A DNA stretch of 12,563 bases from Goniomonas avonlea (lineage: Eukaryota > Cryptophyceae > Goniomonadida > Goniomonadaceae): the NCBI GenBank assembly GCA_003573635.1, contig QUTJ01031540.1, positions 1-12,563 on the forward strand, written 5' to 3'. Under the pieces are notes generated by a model. It was not told the origin of the DNA and made no database searches. It worked only from the letters and a program-made list of their open reading frames with translations. This document shows positions 7,289-12,563 of this stretch, piece by piece. Every line of letters begins with the position of its first letter. Positions within the stretch are counted from its first letter, which is position 1. The translations under genes and the position numbers were made by a program.

Positions 7289-7734
7289 CTGGGCAACACA
7301 GGCGAGAGGGTCCAAACGGAGAAACCACACGCGACTGAGGACAGATGAAAGCGTGCGACTGGATAGAATCCCTTCTGGGCTTGTCAAAGTGACAACTGGG
7401 GCAATTCTCAGTGACAAGCACGGGAGGGCCTTGTGGGGTGGCTCGCAGCAATCTATCTGACGAGATTTGTTGGATTTGTAGGCAGACGGCGGATCGCAAA
7501 ACTTATCTCAGCGGTCGCAGGCTCGGTGCAGAGGGGCCATTTCGAAAAAAACGACTGATTGTTGGCCGTGTGCTTGCAAAGCAGGTTGGCCGTGCTTGCC
7601 TGTTTGTTTAATTCACTTTTATTTAATTTTGCACGAGCGCCTTACCTCGGGTGGCTGATTGAACGGGACAAATCGACCCACGTGCCTGCGAAATAGCGTG
7701 AGTAAGTATGTTACAGTGAGTAAGAAAGAAAAAC
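7289..7734. other. Spacer upstream of RPS10
   Basis: This is presumably the RPS10 leader and promoter region. I see no other gene. Open frames on the plus strand (7185-7460 and 7411-7611) have no recognisable family and overlap RPS10 antisense. Confidence 0.4.
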
Positions 7735-7940
7735 AAGAGAGAGAGAGAGAGAGAGATTATTAAAATAAGAGAGAGAGAGAGAGGATTCAAGAGAGAGAGA
7801 GAGAGAGAGGATTCAAGCCATTCAGGAACCGCTGAGCGAGAGAGAGAGAGAGAGAGAGTTTATTCAAACATCCTGGAAACCGCTGAGCGGCCAACAACAC
7901 CCCTGAGAGAGAGAGATTAATCAAACCACTAGGAACTGCG
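7735..7940. repeat. Compound repeat: AG runs alternating with a degenerate unit of about 50 bp
   Basis: Five AG runs of differing length are separated by short unique pieces. Two pieces are clear copies: TTCAAGCCATTCAGGAACCG plus CTGAGCG at 7812-7838, and TTCAAACATCCTGGAAACCG plus CTGAGCG at 7863-7889, 51 bp apart. A more diverged third, ATCAAACCACTAGGAACTGC, follows at about 7919. The piece GGAAACCGCTGAGCGGCCAA followed by CAACACCCCT is again found, diverged, at 10170-10206. Confidence 0.75.
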
Positions 7941-8117
7941 TGGGGTCCTATGATATATTCATAAGTCTTGGTTCCTGATCCATGTACCCGCCACAATGAC
8001 TGTTGCACACACCTCGTGCTACATTCGCGTTCAACGATTGGTCGTAAACACTGACCCCAGGCTCTCCACCTGCTCACCCGAAGTCCGACACTGCGCCCAT
8101 TCCTGCTCAGACGTGTC
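7941..8117. other. Gene-free spacer
   Basis: No gene, RNA gene or repeat is visible between the compound AG repeat and the retroelement-like remnant. Confidence 0.45.
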
Positions 8118-8712
8118 TTAAATTGGGATAACTTAAAAAGTGCAGATCATATCTGATGTAGCTTTTTTGACACGCTCTCTTCCAGACAAACTAAAAGCCT
8201 AGATTCAGGATATCCACAACAAGACCATTGAGTATGGTCTTTCTCGGGCGAAGTCCCTCCTTGACAGGGGGCTCGTTCAGCCGTGATTGCTACGGTTGCT
8301 AACTGTACTATCCACTTTCTTTCTGCCCGTTCTGTTGATCTTGTTAGAGCTGACCTGGTTGACAAGTCAGCAAAGGACTCAGGCTGGTATGAAGACAAGT
8401 ATCTGTCTTAGCCCGTGCCACAGAGCTTGGCGCTCTTAGTGGCGCTGCTCTTGAACCACACAAGAGTGAGTTGAGACTTTGTGGCTCAAGAACTAGTTGG
8501 AGAAGCAGGAGAAGAAGGATAAGAAGAGTGCTCTCATTGACAAGGAGAAAAAGGAAGCTGTTGGGTCCAAACATGGTCAGTCTGGCGGTGGTTTCCACAG
8601 TTTTTCCCATGCCAGTGGAGGTGCACCCGTTCCACGTGGTGGGGGTGGGGGCGCCGGTTCCCTGTCCTGTTTCAGTGTGTGCATGCCTGTTGAGTTCGGT
8701 GGCCTGGGGTAG
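8118..8712 (+). pseudogene. Broken coding remnant, possibly a retroelement gag-like ORF
   Basis: Protein-like sequence continues along the plus strand but jumps between frames. The segments are: LNWDNLKSADHI (from 8118, ends at TGA); SDVAFLTRSLPDKLKA (ends at TAG 8200-8202); IQDIHNKTIEYGLSRAKSLL and onward to TGA 8284-8286; VIATVANCTIHFLSARSVDL and onward to GWYEDKYLS with TAG at 8409-8411; ARATELGALSGAALEPHKSE from 8411; and, after TAG 8494-8496, a Lys-rich piece LEKQEKKDKKSALIDKEKKE followed by a Gly/Ser-rich tail ending at TAG 8710. At least three frameshifts and four stops are needed. Charged helix followed by a Gly-rich tail suggests a nucleic-acid-binding gag-like protein of a retrotransposon, but I recognise no zinc knuckle, reverse transcriptase or integrase, so the identity is uncertain. 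The lesions themselves are directly visible. Confidence 0.55.
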
Positions 8713-9049
8713 TGCCATTGTGGCATTGTCACTGTGGAGGGCCCTAATATGTATATTTGATGAAGTTCAGTGCAGTTGCAGTGCGCACCTTGAATTTAAT
8801 TAATTTGCTCTCTCATTCTCAGCACCGCCAGTTGTCTGAATCGAGGTCGCAATTGGAGCCTCAAGATCTGAGGTTAAAAAAATATGTTCGGGGGGAAATG
8901 GATATCAGTGTCTTCTCTCAGGAACCCTCATGGCTAGCAAGCAAGCATTTTGTACAGCTGATTTCGACCCGAAACATTTGAAAAAATATTTTTATTGAAT
9001 ATTAGATTAACACAATTACACTCGATGGAATGAGCTAGATCCTCAGGCT
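8713..9049. other. Spacer, AT-richer
   Basis: No gene is recognised. A 74-codon plus-strand frame at 8757-8981 lacks family features. It may be the decayed continuation of the retroelement-like remnant just upstream. Confidence 0.35.
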
Positions 9050-9350
9050 TGCTTACAATTCCAACGAGCTATTGAAGGTCCTGATCCTATGCTGTGTCGC
9101 AACATGAGACCAGAGCAGAGGCGCTCCCACGTGGGAGCGCCACCGGCCCGGATCGACCGAAATCGGAAAGGTTGCAACCGGTCTTTTTTGGTTGTAGAAG
9201 ACCCAAGGAAGCCGATGATTGTGAGCCTGACACAGCCTGGCCACGTCCACCTCAGGGCTCTCAAAAACTGTGAACTCACAGATGTCCTTGTCTAACTCAG
9301 AAGGTTCCACCCACTGAGGTCTGTGGCTGCTACGAGCGCTGAAAGCGCAC
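9050..9350 (-). CDS. Possible exon of an unrecognised gene
   Basis: On the minus strand an acceptor-like TTGTGCGCTTTCAG (just above 9350) is followed by about 95 open codons. The peptide begins ARSSHRPQWVEPSELDKDIC and includes LPWVFYNQKRPVATF, ending at TAA near 9053, with a GTAAGC donor-like word overlapping the end. Composition is mixed and not repetitive, unlike the shadow frames elsewhere. Against it: no family resemblance, no start codon assigned, and a perfect 22-bp palindrome inside (9120-9141). Treat it as a candidate only. Confidence 0.22.
9120..9141. repeat. Perfect 22-bp palindrome centred on CACGTG
   Basis: GGCGCTCCCAC is followed immediately by its exact reverse complement GTGGGAGCGCC, with no spacer. 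The centre is CACGTG, the E-box/G-box core of bHLH and bZIP factor sites. A second palindrome, GGTTGCAACC, follows at 9170-9179. It may be a dimeric binding site, a hairpin or a mobile-element relic. Confidence 0.8.
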
Positions 9351-9527
9351 AAGCATTGAATCTTTTTTAGGGCTGAATGGTGGAGATGGCCTTGAGGCAC
9401 GGATCTCCCAGCCAGCTTTGTTCTACACAAAAGCAGCATGCACACACAAAAATTAATCAAAGAAAACAGAGACAAACATGCACAAATAAAGAGTGACACA
9501 ACATGATTATAATTATATAATTTAGAT

Positions 9528-9900
9528 TTATTTTGCTTTTTTGCCTGCATTCTGTGGCGATTTCGGCTGAAATCGTTGGTAGCCATTCACAGCACCGGCC
9601 TGCAAAACAGGGTAAGAAGGGTTACTCTCGATATGCTACACAAAAGAAATCAAGGAACAACACGACTCACCTGGGTGGCACTGCCTCAATGCAGATTTAG
9701 CAGGGACACAATGCCTGATGAGGCTTGAATCCTTTGCTCGGCCTTGTTGGAGCAATGTACCTGCGGGAAGTGTTAGCCATAATTGTACTGAATGTCTCCT
9801 AGTGGTGGGGGCTGGTTCACGGCCTGCAATCTCACCTTGAAGTTTGCCCGTTCTGGCATTTTCGTGCCTCGGCCACTTGGGAACGCGTGACCCTTCCGGG
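9528..9900 (-). CDS. Possible multi-exon gene of unknown function
   Basis: The minus strand carries strong splice-like signals in order: acceptor ATATCAG at 9903-9901, donor AAG/GTGAGA at 9836/9835, acceptor CCCGCAG ending at 9761, donor CAG/GTGAGT at 9671/9670, and acceptor CTGTTTTGCAG ending at 9600. The implied introns are 75 and 71 nt, within the range of the sure genes here. One frame stays open through exons 9900-9836 and 9760-9671 (RAKDSSLIRHCVPAKSALRQ within it) and into the third. The third exon also has another frame ending NGYQRFQPKSPQNAGKKAK at a TAA that overlaps AATAAA near 9530, but that frame would need a different upstream phase and meets a TGA in the middle exon. No homology is recognised and no start is assigned. 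This may be a real gene with a wrong model, a non-coding RNA or a decayed element. Confidence 0.3.
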
Positions 9901-10931
9901 CTGATATTTTGGAGGGCGGGAGAATGCAGTTTGAACGACAAAACCACAAATTTTCAGCGCGAAAGGACAGCGGGAACACCCTCAAACCTGACCTCAGATC
10001 TGTTGAAAAATATCGGGTTTTGGATCTTCCCTACAAAAAATTTGCCGGTCAGGGGACAGAAGTTTTCGCCGCCCTATCAAGCACATATCTGGTTGTGTGA
10101 GGTGTTGTATACATTTGCCAGCAGTTGCTGGGTGATTGCGGTAGCCATAAAGTTCCTTCCAGGCTTCTCGGAAACTGCTGAGCTGAGTGGCAAACAACAC
10201 ACCCCTTTGGTGATTGGTCCAAGTGCAAACACCCTAAAAAGAACAGAAGAAAAGACTGCGGCCTTAGGGGCGGGGAACTGCAGAGCAGCCACAGATATGT
10301 AGATCTGCCTAGGAGCAAGGTGGCAGAGAGCAGAGAGCTGGATCGGGAGAGACCTGTGGAGTTCAGGACTCTGTTCAAGCTATCCGCCTGAGACTCGGAT
10401 AAAGGCCGAGAGCGGCTAGGGGGTTAACTCGCTGCCATATGCCCAAAGGAGGAGACGCGGGCTTTGAAAAACACATTGGGGGCTCGCTGTGAACAGAGAG
10501 AGAGTATTCCCCACCTAGTGAACAGAGAGGTGGAGCTGAGGAGCATGGAAGAGGGAGCGAGGCACCGACTTGTCCCCCGTTTGCCCCTGCTGCATCATAG
10601 AGTGCAGAGGGATGATCGTGACCATTGGGTTAGGGTGAGGCATGGGCAGCGGCTCAGCGGGTGTGAGAGACCGAAGGGGGCGTGAGAGGAGCGAAAACCC
10701 ACAACAGAGGTCTGTAAAGTGGGAACTCTTACGGTAATCAATTTTAAAGCACTGAAAAGTCTTATTTCAAATGTTAGAGCGCAATTATATTTGTTGCTGT
10801 TAATAGGCTGTTAGTAAGTTCCACCACCAATATTGGTGGCTATCCAAGCGATTTTGATTTGAGCACCTCAATCGGCGCGTGTTCTTTGGTCTCCATTACC
10901 TGAGCGGGGTGGCCGCTGAGCAGAAGTCACC
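9901..10931. other. Spacer upstream of the ABHD17-type gene
   Basis: No sure gene is present. Minus-strand open frames at 9994-10378 follow a pyrimidine-rich acceptor-like TTCTGTTCTTTTTAG near 10235, but no family is recognised. The part at 10170-10206 is a diverged copy of the unit in the compound AG repeat at 7876-7905. A plus-strand frame at 10464-10685 is Arg/Glu-rich without features. A perfect 16-bp palindrome lies at 10824-10839. The right end should contain the ABHD17 promoter and leader. Confidence 0.45.
10824..10839. promoter_or_regulatory. Perfect 16-bp palindrome upstream of the ABHD17-type gene
   Basis: CCACCAAT is directly followed by its reverse complement ATTGGTGG, ending 92 bp before the start codon. 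CCAAT and ATTGG are the two orientations of the CCAAT-box core, here placed back to back. A promoter role is inferred from position. Confidence 0.45.
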
Positions 10932-12321
10932 ATGGGCAACTGCTTGTATTCTGCCGGCCTTGCCTTTGTTTGGTGCAGGGTTGGCTGCAGCAAAACGAAA
11001 ATTGCAGGTACCTCTCTGTGGGTTGTTTGTGCATTGATGCTGACAGTTTGTCACAGCTATGGCCTACCACCCCCCTTCACCATCGTACGAGATCACACGC
11101 TCTGTTGACGAACTTGCAAATGGCAAGGACACTGCAGACAGTGCTTCTGAGCCTGCTCAACAGACCGAGGGGGAACCCGACGCAGGGTCCAGTGCGACCG
11201 CCCTAGCTGAACCTGGGGCTGGTGTGGTCTCCCCCAAAGCCAAACCCGAGTACACCATGCGGTTCATTTATCAAGATCTCCAAGCATTTCTCGGTGGGAT
11301 GATGTCTCAAGTGGAGCCCACGCGAATCACGACGCAGTCCGGAAGCTCTATCCCTGCCGTTTTTGTACCCGCGCCCGATGGTGGCGTCTTGACCCTTTTG
11401 TATTCGCATGGGAACGCAGTGGACATTGGCGAAATGTTGCCATTCTGGTTAATGCTGTCTCGAAGCCTGAATGTGAACGTTTTTGGGTATGAGTACACGG
11501 GGTACGGAGACAGCCGCGGGCCACCCGAGCAACCAACCGAGGGCCAAACGTACCTCGATATTGAAGCAGCCTATGCAGCTTTGATCAAGAGGGTCCCGGC
11601 CAACACCGTTGTGCTCTATGGGCAGTCGGTTGGTTCAGGGCCATCGTGCCACATGGCAGGGCGAGGGACTATTGCCGGAGTAGTCCTCCACAGCGGGCTC
11701 ATGTACGTCGCTGTCGTCAGTTTGCTTTCACAGCAGATGTTGTGAGTTTATGTCCGAGTTCCAACATCCCGCCTTTCTCAGGTCCGGCTTGAACGTTCTA
11801 CGTCCACCACAGAGCGGCTCTTGTCTAGCCTCTTGCTGTGCTCCCTCCTGCCTCTTATGTTGCTGCGATGTATACCGAAACATCGACAAGATCTCCAATT
11901 TCACTTGCCCCGTGTGCATTCTACATGGCCGAGACGATGAGGTGCGAATACTTCTTGCGCACCTTCCTTACGCCGTGCATGTTGGCAGAGAGTCGATTGG
12001 TTCCAGCGGCTTGAACACCAAGCTGGAGATTGTGTCATATTCGCTCCAGTATTCTGTTTTCATGGGGAAGAGAGGGAGGGAGGAAGAGAGGGAGGGAGGA
12101 AGAGAGGGAGGGAGGAAGAGAGGGAGGGAGGAAGAGTGGGGGGAGGGGGGGCGAGAACTTGATTCCAGTGATCTCACCTAGATATGCTCCACGGCAGATC
12201 CACGGTCCTGTGTTCTATTTGGGGGTCGTCGTCACCGTGCCAATGTCAACTCGTTTGTTTGCAGGTCATCGCATTCCAGCATGCGGAGCGTCTCTATGCC
12301 AAGTGTCGCCCTGCGAGCAAG
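10932..12321 (+). CDS. ABHD17: ABHD17-type alpha/beta hydrolase (protein depalmitoylase family), 3' end not seen
   Basis: Exons are 10932-11007, 11057-11702, 11782-11941 and 12265-12321. Introns are GT-AG (49, 79 and 323 nt) with agreeing phases, giving 313 codons. A further donor (AAG/GTATGA) follows, so at least one exon is missing. The first exon begins MGNC, a classic N-myristoylation plus palmitoylation start, and leads into KIAAMAYHPPSPSYEI, like the ABHD17 N-terminus. Hydrolase landmarks are SHGNAVD (about 142-148), YEYTGYGDSRG (about 170-180), the nucleophile elbow GQSVGSGPS with Ser216, NIDKI at 274-278, and HGRDDEV with catalytic Asp293. The expected GxGHNxxE exon with the catalytic His is not found before the window ends. 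Family knowledge: ABHD17 enzymes remove palmitate from proteins such as Ras at membranes. The segment 252-270 has seven Cys (SCLASCCAPSCLLCCC), longer than the usual family spacing. The methionine at 11059 is internal, not the start. Confidence 0.9.
12067..12151 (+). repeat. 16-bp G-rich minisatellite inside intron 3 of the ABHD17-type gene
   Basis: Four exact tandem units of GAAGAGAGGGAGGGAG start at 12067, 12083, 12099 and 12115. A partial unit and a G-rich tail follow to 12151. The regularly spaced GGG triplets on the sense strand could support G-quadruplexes in the DNA or the pre-mRNA. Confidence 0.9.
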
Positions 12322-12470
12322 GTATGATAGAAAATTTCAGCATCCTCGTGCCTATGGCTTGTGACTTTTTCTATCTATTGCCAGTTCCGACTCAATGTAC
12401 ACCGGGCTAATCAAATGATTATGCCGCACGTGCCGGTTGATAAATATTTCTAATGGCTCCGAACCAGTCG

Positions 12471-12526
12471 CTCAAACCAGCCGCTGGTTTATCAACCAGC
12501 GACAGGAAGTAGGCACCAGGGTGCCT
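12471..12526. repeat. CCAGC/GCTGG dispersed element, copy 2
   Basis: CTCAAACCAGCCG and the adjoining CTGGTTTATCAACCAGCG running to AGGCAC match copy 1 (1531-1543 and 1558-1590) with one mismatch, without the 14-base insertion of copy 1. This copy has an intact hairpin, AAACCAGC-C-GCTGGTTT (12474-12490), and ends with a second hairpin, AGGCAC-CAGG-GTGCCT (12511-12526). It lies in what is probably an intron of the ABHD17-type gene. Confidence 0.75.
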
Positions 12527-12540
12527 AACCATGCCCCCTT

Positions 12541-12563
12541 TCCTCTCTCTCTCTCTCTCTCCC
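12541..12563. repeat. CT microsatellite at the window edge
   Basis: A CT dinucleotide run starts at about 12543 and reaches the end of the window. Confidence 0.85.

Noticed and set aside
7146-7499. 117-codon minus-strand frame
   Set aside because: It is a read-through from the RPS10 leader into coding exon 1 and out into intron 1; only the MLIPKKNRLQVYKHLFT part is real coding.
9089-9295. 68-codon plus-strand frame with VVEDPRKPMIVSLTQPGHVH
   Set aside because: It faintly resembles an Sm-like segment but lacks Sm motif 2 and splice context; it is opposite the candidate minus-strand exon.
10385-10425. CTCTCGGCCTTTATCCGAG on the minus strand, reminiscent of the U2 snRNA 5' region
   Set aside because: The match is about 11 bases, and the invariant branch-site recognition word GTGTAGTA does not follow.
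12386-12450. Candidate fifth exon of the hydrolase
   Set aside because: The frame FRLNVHRANQM... meets a stop after about 22 codons and lacks the catalytic His motif; a longer intron is more likely.

Overview
The window is nuclear DNA from a eukaryote with a fairly compact genome, most likely a protist. Reading-frame-consistent gene models need many short GT-AG introns (mostly 43-120 nt). There are long AG/CT/GT microsatellites, a Pol III-type tRNA gene, a cytosolic S10 ribosomal protein gene, and a peroxisomal enzyme ending in the SKL import signal. I cannot fix the lineage from the sequence; an alveolate, stramenopile or similar alga would fit. No plasmid, phage, CRISPR or prokaryotic operon structure is present.

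Layout. Positions 1-1883 have no recognisable gene. They hold a degenerate GC-rich tandem array (1-655), a GA-rich tract, a 30-bp minisatellite, a (TC)22 microsatellite and a CCAGC/GCTGG-rich dispersed element (1431-1594) that recurs at 12471-12526. Positions 1884-3187 (minus) are a five-exon gene for a 331-residue secreted glycoprotein of unknown function. Only 51 bp away, on the plus strand, starts an eight-exon gene (3239-4745) for a peroxisomal delta3,delta2-enoyl-CoA isomerase of the ECI2 type. A simple-repeat-rich spacer leads to a tRNA gene (5380-5451) with the cloverleaf of tRNA-Val but the unusual anticodon GAC and C at position 33. Positions 6396-7226 (minus) are RPS10 in five coding exons, with a probable leader intron. 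Positions 8118-8712 carry a broken retroelement-like coding remnant. Positions 8713-10931 contain palindromes and several good minus-strand splice signals that may mark an unrecognised gene. Positions 10932 to beyond 12321 (plus) are an ABHD17-type serine hydrolase with an MGNC acylation start; the exon carrying its catalytic His is not seen and probably lies past the window edge.

The genes do not form a pathway. The isomerase acts in peroxisomal beta-oxidation of unsaturated fatty acids, S10 acts in translation, and the ABHD17 homologue is expected to depalmitoylate membrane proteins. The only structural coupling is the head-to-head pair of secreted protein and isomerase. The points most worth a second look are that secreted family, the tRNA, the cysteine-rich insertion in the hydrolase, a stop-free 114-nt intron in RPS10, and a perfect 22-bp palindrome near 9130. 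All exon models were built by eye from homology, reading frame and splice sites; no database search was run.
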